A stretch of DNA of 64,000 bases from Mesobacillus subterraneus (GTDB lineage Bacteria; Bacillota; Bacilli; Bacillales; Cytobacillaceae). The notes under the pieces were generated by a model. That model saw only the letters and a program-made list of their open reading frames with translations. It searched no databases and had not been told where the DNA came from. Below, piece by piece: positions 53,926-64,000 of the stretch. How positions within the stretch are numbered: the first letter of the stretch is position 1; each line of letters opens with the position of its first letter. The translations under genes and the position numbers were made by a program. Location: assembly GCF_003937825.1 (NCBI RefSeq), contig NZ_RSFW01000003.1, positions 102,597 to 166,596 of the forward strand, given 5' to 3'.

Positions 53926-54858
53926 AATGCTGATTGGATATAGATAAGGGGATTCGGGCTCGCTTACTTCCTCCCAGTTCGTTACTTTGACCAAAGGAAT
54001 CGGCGTATCCATATAGGTCCCATTCTCTATGATACCTTCAATCTTGATCCAAGAATCCTTTTCGATTTTTGCTGCATCAGGAAACTCAGAGAGGAATCCG
54101 ATGATGCTGGCATCTGCAACGCAGTGGGTGACAAGGAATCTTGATACAACGAGCTGGTTATCAGAAAAGCTGTCTTCCTTGTAAACGAACCCATTCAGGC
54201 TAACCTTCCGACCTTGGAATTTATTAATATCCGAACTGATTTCCTCGTAATAACTCGAATAGATACTATCATTAAACTGAATGATTTCACCATGTTCCAA
54301 TTGTTTCATAAGCTGATTATACTCGGCCTCAGTCTTTTGGTTTTCATAACCAGTTACGATTGCGGTATCGTCCTCTGGTATATAATCTTCTCCTGATTGC
54401 TGATCTTCAGCAGGGATTGATTGGCCTTCCTCTGGTGATTGCTTATTCCCGTTCTTGCTCGATCCTGCAATAGAAAGCATCGCACCTTTCTTATCCGCGA
54501 TTGAAGAATCAAGGACCTTTGCAGGCAGCATAAAACCGGTCAGCAAAGGAAAGACGATAATAGAATAGGAGATTGCCTTTTTTACTGAGAAAGGAGAGTC
54601 ACCATGATCATGATTATGTGAACAGCAATCCTCTGCCTGGCTGCATCCATCGTGTGCATGGCTCTCTTTTACCGTCCAAACTCTTGTAATTTGAATGAAA
54701 AATAAAATCATGAATAAAAAGGCAGCCGCCTGGCTTAGCAATAAATATTTAGGGTTGATGAACAACAGGATTTCACCTGAAGTGTGCATCATATAAAGCA
54801 GTACAGAAAAGCCCAGCAATATGAGCGCTCTTCCTGCTTGCTGCGGATGGAAAGTCAT
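53914..54858 (-). CDS. ycgQ: UPF0703/TIGR03943 family protein YcgQ
   Basis: 314 aa. Two N-terminal helices (about 10-60), a His/Cys-rich loop (HAHDGCSQAEDCCSHNHDHGD), a third helix, and a C-terminal domain (about 185-314) with GRKVSLNGFVYKEDSF and VTHCVADASIIGFL, the TIGR03943 putative permease subunit pattern. It works with YcgR, encoded 11 bp upstream in the same operon. The His/Cys loop and Zur-like boxes upstream point to a metal-related role (inference). Confidence 0.9.
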   Translation of the reverse strand: MTFHPQQAGRALILLGFSVLLYMMHTSGEILLFINPKYLLLSQAAAFLFMILFFIQITRVWTVKESHAHDGCSQAEDCCSHNHDHGDSPFSVKKAISYSIIVFPLLTGFMLPAKVLDSSIADKKGAMLSIAGSSKNGNKQSPEEGQSIPAEDQQSGEDYIPEDDTAIVTGYENQKTEAEYNQLMKQLEHGEIIQFNDSIYSSYYEEISSDINKFQGRKVSLNGFVYKEDSFSDNQLVVSRFLVTHCVADASIIGFLSEFPDAAKIEKDSWIKIEGIIENGTYMDTPIPLVKVTNWEEVSEPESPYLYPISIKRN

Positions 54859-54869
54859 TGACGCACCTC

Positions 54870-55865
54870 CTATAACAGGCTGCTGAGCAGCATCAGTGTG
54901 ATAAAGACGGTTCCAGCTACGGCAGCCAGGACAGTCATGACAAATTTCATGCGGAAAACACTCAGCATCATCAACGTATTTTTCAAATCAATCATTGGAC
55001 CGAAAATCAAAAAGCCGAGTATGGATGTTTGCGGAAAAATACTGCTGAATGAAGCGCCGATGAACGCGTCCGCTTCGGAGCAGAGGGACAGGAAGTATGC
55101 AAGTCCCATCATCACAGCGAGGGACGCAGCAGTGCCGCTCCCAATTTCCAGAAGGGTCCTTGCAGGCATATAGGTCTGGACCAGGGCTGCAAGGAATGCA
55201 CCTGCAACCAAGTACTTGGCCATATCAAAGAACTCATCGATTGAATGCTGCAGCATGGCCCAGAATTTTTCTAGGAATTTTTTGTTATTTGAATGGGAAT
55301 GACTCACTATTGATACAGACTTTTTAAACTGAGTCCCTTTGAACAGGCTCCCAATAATCAATGCCACAATCAGGGCAATACCAAATCCCAGCCCCATTCT
55401 TAACGCAGCGATTTTTGCATCATTGCCAAACGCCATGTATGTAGAAGCGATAACAATCGGGTTGATCAGCGGGCCAGTAAGCATGAAGCCGATGGCAGCG
55501 GCAACCGGAACCCCTTTTCCGACAAGGCGCCTGATGATGGGTACAATTCCACACTCGCAGGCCGGAAACAGGGCTCCCACACTGCAGCTCATCACAATCG
55601 CCATATATTTATTTTTGGGGATCCACCTGCTGATGTGCTCCTCCGTGACGAAAATTTGGATCATTCCTGCAATTAATACACCGATAAGGACGAACGGAAA
55701 GGCTTCTATTAAAATACTAAGGAAAATCGTATTCAGGTTTAATAGAGAGGAGGGGATCTCAATGGATCCCTTCAATCCAGATCCAAGTGTGATGAACCAT
55801 AATAATGCTAAGACAACGGCAAAACCAGTTATATCAATAATATTTGAACGCAACAGCTTGATCAT
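54870..55865 (-). CDS. ycgR: UPF0718 family permease YcgR
   Basis: 331 aa, about eight to nine helices. FPACECGIVPIIRRLVGKGVP (Cys-Glu-Cys) near residue 100, GPLINPIVIASTY near 130 and SLCSEADAFIGASF near 265 are family signatures of DUF318 permeases. First gene of the ycgRQ operon. Known members are linked with metal or sulfur transport; substrate not settled. Two Zur-like boxes upstream suggest induction in zinc starvation. Confidence 0.92.
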   Translation of the reverse strand: MIKLLRSNIIDITGFAVVLALLWFITLGSGLKGSIEIPSSLLNLNTIFLSILIEAFPFVLIGVLIAGMIQIFVTEEHISRWIPKNKYMAIVMSCSVGALFPACECGIVPIIRRLVGKGVPVAAAIGFMLTGPLINPIVIASTYMAFGNDAKIAALRMGLGFGIALIVALIIGSLFKGTQFKKSVSIVSHSHSNNKKFLEKFWAMLQHSIDEFFDMAKYLVAGAFLAALVQTYMPARTLLEIGSGTAASLAVMMGLAYFLSLCSEADAFIGASFSSIFPQTSILGFLIFGPMIDLKNTLMMLSVFRMKFVMTVLAAVAGTVFITLMLLSSLL

Positions 55866-56059
55866 TTTTACCTCCTTATGATCTTTTTATGAATATATTA
55901 AAAAAGAAATGAGTTTATTCATGTTGATAGATTCAGAATGACTTCTATATTAAACTTTTAAATAGCAACAGTGATGAGAATTTATCAATGCATTTAAATT
56001 TTTAAAGTTTCAGGAATGGAACAGAAGACGCAAATAAGTTTTTAGCGAAAAGGGAACAA

Positions 56060-56129
56060 TCGCAATCATTACGTTTTATAGTTTAATTCATCAGAAAATG
56101 TTTGTAAACGATTTTCGTAATCATTACGG
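56060..56129 (-). promoter_or_regulatory. Two Zur-like boxes flanking the ycgRQ promoter
   Basis: TCGTAATCATTACGG (56115-56129) and TCGCAATCATTACGT (56060-56074) match the Bacillus Zur core TCGTAATNATTACGA with one and two mismatches. On the minus strand a -35 (TTTACA) and a -10 (TAAACT) with 17-bp spacing lie between them, so Zur bound to both would block transcription of ycgRQ when zinc is plentiful. Confidence 0.75.
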
Positions 56130-56890
56130 TTTATAATTGTATCATCTTTTATTTTAATAAAAGGGCACGGCTACCAAAGGACTTATCTATTTGTGCACTA
56201 TGTCCTCTCTCTTAGTTGTGGAAAAATTAACATGATTTGTTCGCGAGTTAACCTTTTGGGAAAGGGTGTTGGGGTGAAAATACTGATAAATAGTCCAACA
56301 AAAAAAGCATCACTTTTTTTGTTCTATACTTTTTATTGATGTCATCACTGGTATTAGGAGTTTCCTCTGTTAACGAGGAAGTGGCTGATAAAAGAAAAAC
56401 AGATCCATTGAAAGCGGAGTCTATTTTTAAGGAAGAAATAAAAATACATGAAGCGAAGCAAGTGGAAAAGAAGAGGAGTCTCAAGGAAAGCGGCCGCTGG
56501 CAGACGTCCAATCAATTCGTGATCATTGCTCTGACAACGGCATCCATTTTGGATATCGTCATTGTCTTGATTTGAGAACACTATGATATCAAGAAGAGGG
56601 AGTGAAAGGTCATCCAGCCTGACCACAGATCACCTATAAAAAATGGTTTTGGAACCTTGTCGCCATGGGGATTGTCCAGTCGAAGGATTATAAGCTTGCT
56701 ATCAATTTGCGAAATCTGATCATTTTTTTGTTTAAAGAAGCTAATTTCAGAGCAATTCTGAGTTTATATTATTTTGAAATATTCAGACCTGGTGTAATGT
56801 AGTTTTATAAACAGAAGGCTATGAGTCGTTTAATACAATAGAAAAAGAAGGTTCCCTTAGGAACCTTCTTTTTATTCATAAAACTTTATG
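56130..56890. other. Gene-poor stretch with possible degraded ORF
   Basis: About 760 bp without a convincing gene. A 79-codon + frame (56336-56575) ends in a hydrophobic helix (FVIIALTTASILDIVIVLI) but has no SD. A second open stretch near 56620-56805 reads KWFWNLVAMGIVQSKDYKL after a stop. Both may be remnants of a membrane-protein gene. The csp terminator is at the right end. Confidence 0.35.
56845..56876 (-). terminator. Terminator after the cold-shock gene
   Basis: AAGAAGGTTCC with GGAACCTTCTT, 11-bp perfect stem; minus strand continues TTTTTCTATT. Confidence 0.92.
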
Positions 56891-56891
56891 A

Positions 56892-57092
56892 TTAAAGTTT
56901 TTGAACGTTAGCAGCTTGTGGTCCGCGAGCGCCTTGCTCAACGTCGAAAGATACTTTTTGACCTTCGTCTAATGATTTGAAACCTTCAGACTGGATAGCA
57001 GAGAAGTGTACGAATACGTCGTCTCCACCTTCGCGCTCGATGAATCCAAAACCTTTTTCTGCGTTAAACCATTTTACTGTACCTTGTTCCAT
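56892..57092 (-). CDS. Cold-shock protein (CspB/CspD family)
   Basis: 66 aa, SD GGGAGG. Single cold-shock domain with RNP1 KGFGFIE and RNP2 DVFVHFSAI, ending [11 protein letters not shown]. It binds single-stranded RNA and DNA and acts as an RNA chaperone. A leader of some 100 bp or more likely precedes it, as is usual in csp genes. Confidence 0.95.
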   Translation of the reverse strand: MEQGTVKWFNAEKGFGFIEREGGDDVFVHFSAIQSEGFKSLDEGQKVSFDVEQGARGPQAANVQKL

Positions 57093-57671
57093 TCCTGTTT
57101 ACCTCCCAGTGCTTTACGCACATATGTTACTATCCTTGCCCAAAGTGATCATTAAGACGAAATAATTTCTATCCTTTACACCGAACAAAAATAATTCTCC
57201 TTAATAGTAACAGGATGTGGAAGAAATAGCAAATGAAATCTATGTTTTCATCGATAATCCACCATAAGTCCCCGAGCAGATGAGATATTTTATATTATTG
57301 AATGTCTTTTTTACTAGTAAAAGGCGTTTCGCTTCATTCTTAAATCTACTTAATCGTATGAAAGGAGGATTTTTCTGCCATTTCCTTTCCCTGATAAAAT
57401 GATTCCCTTGTTTCAAATGGTAAATTAGTCATTAAGTTTGATTCTACCTGCATCATTCCCTTAAGATACACCTATTTGGATTTATTTTCCTATTTTCCCA
57501 ACACTGACTTTCTAAGCATTTCCAGAATATTCAGATTTTACACCTATAATTCGACACAAATACAAGCTTTAAAGGGCTATTTTTTAGTTAGCACCTATTT
57601 TTACATAGAATCTGCGATGGAAGGAGGATCGCAATCGGTTTAAAACAGGAAAATACTTAGGAGGTAAGTGG
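57093..57671. other. Intergenic region between csp and the bpr-like gene
   Basis: 580 bp. The left part should hold the csp promoter and leader (minus strand); the right part should hold the promoter of the protease gene. No ORF with a proper SD was found. Two unattached GGAGG-like sites (near 57364 and 57623) lead into short frames only. Confidence 0.4.
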
Positions 57672-60600
57672 ATGAAACGTAAGCAAAAAAGATTATTATC
57701 CGTTCTTCTCACGACCGCACTAGTGTTGCCCATGCTTCTGCAGCCTCAGATGAATACTGCAGCGGCCAACAAAGGAGTAAGTGTTTCTGCTAAAGAAACG
57801 ATTCAGACAGCAAGACAAAAGGTTAATCAGAAGTTATATGATCAATTTGGGAAACAGGAAAAAGTCACCTTTCTGATTAAAATGAAGGAACAGGTTGACA
57901 CAAATGCTGTTGCCAAGGTGGCTGATCAAAAGGCGAGTTTAAAGAAAGCTACTCCGGCTAAGGCCAAATCAAAGAAGCGCTCGACGATCGTATCAGAGCT
58001 GAAGGCTAAAGCCCAGGAAACACAATATGATGTACTCCAATATCTGAAAGAACAGGAGCAAAAAGGAATCGCAAAAGATGTTCATTCCTATTTTGTGGTG
58101 AATGGAATTGCCGTAACAGCTACAAAAGAAGTAATGGAAAAAGTAGCTGGTTTCCAGGAAGTTGATAAAATCCTTCCAAATGAGACAAGGCAGCTGTTTG
58201 TTCCGGAAAAGTCAGCGGTAGCTGTTCAGGATCCTGCGGCTAAAACCACTTCGGTTGAGTGGAATATTGAACGGGTTGGAGCACCGGCGGTTTGGGACAT
58301 GGGGATAGATGGCAGCGGAATAACGGTTGCTTCTATTGATACTGGTGTTCAGTGGAATCACCCGGCTTTACAGTCGCAATATCGAGGTTATGACTCGGCA
58401 ACTGGTGAGGTTTCTCATGCTGATCACTGGTTTGACGCTGTCCGCGGGCAATCCGCACCATATGATGACCACGGACATGGGACTCACGTAACCGGTACAA
58501 TGGTGGGTGTTGAAGCAGACGGTTCAAATGCAATCGGAGTCGCACCTGGAGCTAAATGGATCGCTGTAAAGGCGTTCACAGCTTCCGGAGGAACGGATGT
58601 TGATTTATTGGAAGCGGGTGAGTGGATCCTGGCTCCTAATGGAAACCCGGATTTGGCGCCTGATGTAGTTAACAACTCGTGGGGCGGCGGACCAGGGATG
58701 AATGAGTGGTATCGTCCAATGGTTCAGGCCTGGAGAGCGGCTGAAATCTTCCCTGAATTCTCCGCGGGCAATACAACTTTCAGTAATCCTGGCGGACCGG
58801 GATCTGTGGCTAACCCAGCCAACTATCCTGAATCAGTAGCTACTGGAGCAACGGATATCAACAATAACTTAGCAGGTTTCTCATTGCAAGGACCATCTCC
58901 ATATGGAGAGATCAAACCGGAACTTTCAGCCCCTGGAGTCAATATTCGCTCTTCAGTTCCAGGAAGCGGGTATGAAGGCGGATGGAACGGAACTTCAATG
59001 GCAGGACCGCATGTATCTGCGGCAATCGCGTTATTGCTGCAGGCAAATTCAAGCCTGACTGTTGATGATCTTGAAGAAATTATCATGACAACAGCTCAGC
59101 CTTTAACAGACAGTACATTCCCTCAATCTCCTAATAACGGATATGGCGCTGGATTATTGAATGTATTCGATGCCGTGTCATCCGTAGTATCCGGGTTGGG
59201 GAAGGTGAAAGGCCAGGTAACGAAAGATGGAGACGACAGTGAAGCACCGGTATTGGATCATTCCCAACCTGCCACGGTTTTCGCAGGAATGCCAATTAAC
59301 TTAGAGGCTTCAGCTGCCGACAACATCAGTGTAACAAATGTAGCACTTGAGTATCAATTGGAGGATGGATCGTGGACTTCTGTTTCTGCAGTACGAACAG
59401 GTGGAGACTATAAAAATGGAAACTATCGAGCAGATGTGCCAGGTGAGGCTATTTCTGGCAGCGAGTTCAATTACAAGTGGAAGGCAGTGGATTTTGGCGG
59501 CAATGAAACAGTAAGTGAACATCGTGTTACAGTATTGCCGGGGATCACGGTTGGATATGATCAAGATTTTGAAAATGATACTGCCGGCTGGACAACATAC
59601 GGGGACGCCAACAGCTGGGAATGGGGGACTCCGACATCTGGTCCTGGTTCGGCATTCTCAGGTGAAAAGGTATATGGAACAACATTAGCAGGCACATACC
59701 AGAACCGTGCGAACATGTCTTTGCAAATGCCGCCGGTCGATTTGCCGGAAGGCAGCAGTTATCTGCAGTTCAAGCAGTGGTATAACCTAGAAAGAAACTA
59801 TGATTACGGCCATGTCTTTGTTTCAACTGATGCAGTGAACTGGGTCCAGAAACTGCGTGTGAACAACTTATCTAATGGCTGGATTGACGGGGAAGTAGAC
59901 TTAAGTGAATATGCGGGCCAAAGAATCTATATTGCCTTCAACGTCACAACGGATGGCAGTGTAGTTAGGGATGGCTGGTATCTGGATGATGTCCGCCTGG
60001 CGGATACCCCACTGGAAAACCCTTCTCTGGCACCGGCAGATGCTGGCAAGGACGATTCAAAAGCAAGCATGAAAGAGGAAGTGGATCCGAATAAGATTGC
60101 CATGACACTTCCTAATGTTAAAAAAGTTGAAAATGCTGCGTCACCAATGGCACTGCCAATGCAGGCAGTTGTGACAGTAGTGGAATCTGGTCGTTCAGTT
60201 AAAACCAACCCTGCGAACGGTAGTTACGAAATGACCCATGCTGCAGGCAGCTTTACAGTTATGGCAGAAGCTTATGGTTTCCGTACCCAAACCCAAACGG
60301 TAGAGATTGCACAAGATGGAGAGGCGACCGCCAACTTTAATCTTGAGGAGCTTCCTAAGGGTACAGTTACAGGAACCATCACTAACAAAGCAACTGGGGA
60401 ACCTGTTTCGGGTGCGACTGTGTATCTTGTTGAGGATGCGAATATCGCACCAGTTTCAACTGATGAAAACGGACATTACTCTCTGACAGCATATGAAGGT
60501 GAGTATACGTTAAAGGTGATCGCTCCGCATTACTACAGCCAGGAAGCTGAAGTCGATCTTCAGGGCAATGTCGAGCTGAACTTTGAGATCAAGCCATTCA

Positions 60601-61937
60601 TTGGATATCCAGGTGAAATTGGCTATGATGATGGAACTGCTGAAAATGCAAGAGCATTTTATGACGCTGGCAATGGATGGGCAGTAAAAATGTCCCTGGC
60701 GAAGGGCAATAAAAAAGCATTGGTCACGGGCGGTTTATTCCGCTTCTGGGATACGGAATGGCCTGTCCCTGGTGGCACAGCATTCAAAGTTGCCGTTTAT
60801 GACGCTACAGGAACAGATGGCGGCCCAGGGAAGAAGTTAGCAGGGCCAATCGACGCAACTGCACTTAGAAATGGCGAGTGGACACATGTTGATTTAAGCA
60901 GCAATGGAATTGTGGTAGAAGGAGATTTCTATCTTGTATACATCCAGGCTGGTATCAATACCGTATCTCCAGGACTTGCAACCGACGAAAACGGCCCTAA
61001 AGCTTTAAGAAGCTGGCAACTCGTTGGCGGTGCATGGTCACCTTCTCCGGAAGCTGAGGGGAACTATATGATCCGTGCTGTCGTAGATTACGAGGTAACG
61101 GCTCCGACCATTTCCTCTCCTGTCGATGGTGCATATACAAATGAAGGAACGGTAACTGTCAAAGGTGAAGCAGCACCGACAACCACCGTTCATATCTACA
61201 ATGATGGTGAAGAAATTGCCACAGTTGGTGCAAGTGATGAGGGTTCTTACGAAGTGGACGTTGAACTTCAGGAAGGTGAAAACATCCTGACGGCTAAAGC
61301 TTCAACAGTGCAGGGAGTTACAGACGCGTCTGAGGCCGTTGTTGTGAGTTATGATCCGCATGCTCCTGAATTGGCAATCACTTCACCAGCAGATGGCAGC
61401 AAGATCAATAAAGAAACAGTGACAGTTACTGGCACGATCGCCGATGACTACCTGGAAGAAGTAACCGTTAACGGAACGGCAGCCAAGGTAGAGGGGGGCA
61501 AATATTCTGCGAGAGTCATGCTGGATGAAGGTGACAATGAAATCAAAGTTGTTGCTAAGGATAAAGCGGGCAACACTTCAGAACAAGCAATCAATGTCGA
61601 TGTAAAATTCACCGCACCAGTCATTTCAGATTTGAAACCGGCAGAGGATGTGACGCTCAAGAAAGGTGAAAGCGTAAAAATAGAGTTCACCAGCGAAGCT
61701 GATCTTGATGCCACGTTCGTCCTTCACATGCCTTTGACAAATGTGCAGACAACAAATGCAACTGAACTTCCATTGCGTGAGGTATCTCCGGGTTATTATG
61801 TGGGATACTACACAGCTACGAAAGATATGGTGGCGGATGGAGCGGTCATTGAAGTGAAAGCTGTAGATTCCTATGGTAATGAAACAAGAAAGACCGCAGA
61901 TGGAAAGTTGTTCATCAACGTTAAGAAGAAAAACTAG
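57672..61937 (+). CDS. bpr: Secreted S8 serine protease, bacillopeptidase F-like
   Basis: 1421 aa, close to B. subtilis Bpr (about 1433). SD GGAGGT. Signal peptide about 1-32; inhibitor_I9-like propeptide about 60-180. Subtilisin domain about 195-500 with Asp223 (SIDTGVQWNHP), His269 (HGHGTHVTG), Asn367 and Ser442 (GTSMAGPH). An MAM/jelly-roll-like domain with Trp-rich motifs follows (about 625-780). Then carboxypeptidase-regulatory-like repeats (about 835-975), another beta domain, and two or three Ig-like repeats (ISSPVDGAYTNEGTVTVKG, ITSPADGSKINKETVTVTG). No sortase or S-layer anchor at the C-terminus. Confidence 0.9.
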   Translation: MKRKQKRLLSVLLTTALVLPMLLQPQMNTAAANKGVSVSAKETIQTARQKVNQKLYDQFGKQEKVTFLIKMKEQVDTNAVAKVADQKASLKKATPAKAKSKKRSTIVSELKAKAQETQYDVLQYLKEQEQKGIAKDVHSYFVVNGIAVTATKEVMEKVAGFQEVDKILPNETRQLFVPEKSAVAVQDPAAKTTSVEWNIERVGAPAVWDMGIDGSGITVASIDTGVQWNHPALQSQYRGYDSATGEVSHADHWFDAVRGQSAPYDDHGHGTHVTGTMVGVEADGSNAIGVAPGAKWIAVKAFTASGGTDVDLLEAGEWILAPNGNPDLAPDVVNNSWGGGPGMNEWYRPMVQAWRAAEIFPEFSAGNTTFSNPGGPGSVANPANYPESVATGATDINNNLAGFSLQGPSPYGEIKPELSAPGVNIRSSVPGSGYEGGWNGTSMAGPHVSAAIALLLQANSSLTVDDLEEIIMTTAQPLTDSTFPQSPNNGYGAGLLNVFDAVSSVVSGLGKVKGQVTKDGDDSEAPVLDHSQPATVFAGMPINLEASAADNISVTNVALEYQLEDGSWTSVSAVRTGGDYKNGNYRADVPGEAISGSEFNYKWKAVDFGGNETVSEHRVTVLPGITVGYDQDFENDTAGWTTYGDANSWEWGTPTSGPGSAFSGEKVYGTTLAGTYQNRANMSLQMPPVDLPEGSSYLQFKQWYNLERNYDYGHVFVSTDAVNWVQKLRVNNLSNGWIDGEVDLSEYAGQRIYIAFNVTTDGSVVRDGWYLDDVRLADTPLENPSLAPADAGKDDSKASMKEEVDPNKIAMTLPNVKKVENAASPMALPMQAVVTVVESGRSVKTNPANGSYEMTHAAGSFTVMAEAYGFRTQTQTVEIAQDGEATANFNLEELPKGTVTGTITNKATGEPVSGATVYLVEDANIAPVSTDENGHYSLTAYEGEYTLKVIAPHYYSQEAEVDLQGNVELNFEIKPFIGYPGEIGYDDGTAENARAFYDAGNGWAVKMSLAKGNKKALVTGGLFRFWDTEWPVPGGTAFKVAVYDATGTDGGPGKKLAGPIDATALRNGEWTHVDLSSNGIVVEGDFYLVYIQAGINTVSPGLATDENGPKALRSWQLVGGAWSPSPEAEGNYMIRAVVDYEVTAPTISSPVDGAYTNEGTVTVKGEAAPTTTVHIYNDGEEIATVGASDEGSYEVDVELQEGENILTAKASTVQGVTDASEAVVVSYDPHAPELAITSPADGSKINKETVTVTGTIADDYLEEVTVNGTAAKVEGGKYSARVMLDEGDNEIKVVAKDKAGNTSEQAINVDVKFTAPVISDLKPAEDVTLKKGESVKIEFTSEADLDATFVLHMPLTNVQTTNATELPLREVSPGYYVGYYTATKDMVADGAVIEVKAVDSYGNETRKTADGKLFINVKKKN

Positions 61938-61953
61938 GATTTAGTTCAAAAAG

Positions 61954-61989
61954 TGGAGCCCTCCGCTGATGGCGGATAGCTCCATTTTT

Positions 61990-61990
<1 letters not shown>
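61954..61990. terminator. Bidirectional terminator between bpr-like gene and cypC
   Basis: TGGAGC / GCTCCA outer stem and TCCGC / GCGGA inner stem, then TTTTTT. Confidence 0.85.
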
Positions 61991-63273
<1,283 letters not shown>

Positions 63274-63429
63274 TTACACCTATTAAAAAAAGATAAACTT
63301 TGCATTCAGTTTCATGGTCCGTAGATAAGCGATAAGTTATTCATCTAATCGCGGGGGTCTATCTTCAAGACGGAAAATGAATGAGGAAATAAAATTTTAC
63401 AAATAGTAAGCGAAAAGGAGGTCAAGCTA

Positions 63430-63612
63430 ATGGGAAAATGGAATGATGAAGGTGCCCCGAATAATAATCTGTCTTCTGAAACGATCGCAAGCTCAAAGCT
63501 TGTTGGCAAGAAAGGTATTCAGGCACATGAATTTTCTGAAGAGCTATCAGATGGTGGAGAAAGGGATAAGGCCATTGACCAGCAGTTAAAGGAGCACCAG
63601 CCTGGGATGTAA
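63430..63612 (+). CDS. Small hydrophilic protein of unknown function
   Basis: 60 aa from ATG 63430 with AAAAGGAGGTC. Highly polar (NDEGAPNNNLSSETIASSKL, GGERDKAIDQQLKEHQPGM), no Cys, no hydrophobic stretch. Composition recalls stress or spore-associated small proteins, but no family can be named. Its own terminator follows. Confidence 0.75.
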   Translation: MGKWNDEGAPNNNLSSETIASSKLVGKKGIQAHEFSEELSDGGERDKAIDQQLKEHQPGM

Positions 63613-63637
63613 GCCAGGGGTAATATGTTGTCGTTAG

Positions 63638-63668
63638 AAAGTGATCTGGTTCAGATCACTTTTTTCTA
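63638..63668 (+). terminator. Terminator after the 60-aa gene
   Basis: AGTGATCTG (63640-63648) with CAGATCACT (63652-63660), then TTTTTT. Confidence 0.9.
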
Positions 63669-63908
63669 TTAATATAAGGGAGAGTTGTTTTAGGGTATCG
63701 GTGGAAATTCCTATTTTAGATGAAAACATCCAATATTAACATTGATTCGAAACTTGGAAGGTGTTATTCTAAGTTAGCTGCTCAGCAAAGCAGCAAAAAT
63801 AACACTTTCAATATTACCATTATTTGTAGATTGTTTAATTGGCAGAACTGATGTTAATATGATAAAACACAGACGGCGAACATTACTGAAAATACACTTC
63901 AAAAAGTG

Positions 63909-63937
63909 TTGACAGTAACCTAGCAATCTGGTATTAT
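63909..63937 (+). promoter_or_regulatory. rRNA operon promoter
   Basis: TTGACA (63909-63914), 17 bp, TATTAT (63932-63937). An AT-rich stretch upstream could serve as a UP element. It precedes a typical Bacillus rrn leader. Confidence 0.85.
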
Positions 63938-64000
63938 ATAAAAGTTGTCACTTCAGCAGCAACGACATTGCTCTTTGAAAACTAAACAAACAAGCGTCAA
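63938..64000 (+). promoter_or_regulatory. rRNA operon leader with boxA
   Basis: TGCTCTTTGAAAACTAAAC (63969-63987) is the boxA-containing leader found just before 16S rRNA genes in Bacillus, where Nus factors bind to prevent early termination. The 16S gene itself starts beyond the window. Confidence 0.85.

Noticed and set aside
57360..57630. Small genes after the GGAGG-like sites in the csp-bpr gap
   Set aside because: The frames that follow are shorter than 20 codons and contain no conserved features.

Overview
The window looks like a chromosomal segment of an aerobic, endospore-forming Bacillaceae bacterium of the Mesobacillus/Cytobacillus/Bacillus type. This rests on Gram-positive ribosome binding sites, frequent TTG/GTG starts, U-tailed terminators, and genes typical of the group: aa3-type menaquinol oxidase qoxABCD, bacterial nitric oxide synthase, the lipid II flippase amj, an H-type small acid-soluble spore protein, a bacillopeptidase F-like subtilase, the peroxygenase P450 cypC, a cold-shock protein, UPF0703/UPF0718 ycgQ/ycgR, and a B. 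subtilis-style rRNA leader at the right edge. No insertion sequence, prophage, CRISPR array or tRNA was seen.

Layout. 1-2.2 kb: end of a probable TctA-type permease, a GntR/UTRA regulator and a frameshifted MmgE/PrpD gene. 2.3-5.2 kb: AraC/GyrI-like regulator, VOC and SRPBCC proteins, nos. 5.3-5.8 kb: a lipoprotein peroxiredoxin-like gene with an in-frame UGA at the expected redox cysteine, followed by a SECIS-like hairpin. 6-11 kb: acyl-ACP desaturase, J-domain protein, DinB, HAD, acetamidase/formamidase, EamA exporter. 11-16 kb: small membrane proteins and lipoproteins, then an anchored M20 peptidase. 16-25 kb: transporters, phosphodiesterase, HD hydrolase, RsbR-like STAS protein, and a permease plus two M20 amidohydrolases operon. 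25.7-32.5 kb: 6-phospho-beta-glucosidase, VOC, DinB, GNAT, amj, a broken NIPSNAP-Nudix gene, SDR. 32.6-42 kb: many very small genes plus a secreted phosphodiesterase, YdhK-like, TraB and DUF2935/DUF3267 proteins, ending with a TPP riboswitch that controls tenA. 43.6-47.5 kb: qoxABCD. 48-52 kb: SDR and adhE behind a Rex-like operator. 52-63.6 kb: M28 aminopeptidase, ycgRQ behind two Zur-like boxes, csp, bpr-like protease, cypC. 63.9-64 kb: promoter and leader of an rRNA operon whose 16S gene lies beyond the window.

Regulatory themes readable from sequence: redox (Rex-like palindrome at adhE, CRP/FNR-like palindrome upstream of qoxA), zinc (Zur-like boxes at ycgRQ), thiamine (TPP riboswitch at tenA), possibly nitrogen (TnrA-like box at 7.8 kb) and carbon (cre-like palindrome at 21.2 kb).

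The two most unusual signals are (1) the candidate selenocysteine protein at 5.3-5.8 kb and (2) four intergenic arrays of degenerate repeats (17.1, 25.4, 33.7 and 43.2 kb). Each array has its own unit, but the periods are 21 bp in one and about 52 bp in the other three, close to 2 and 5 turns of B-DNA. The 52-bp arrays are built from hairpins whose sequences differ between loci. Two single-base frameshifts (near 1465 and 30371) are either real pseudogenes or sequencing errors.
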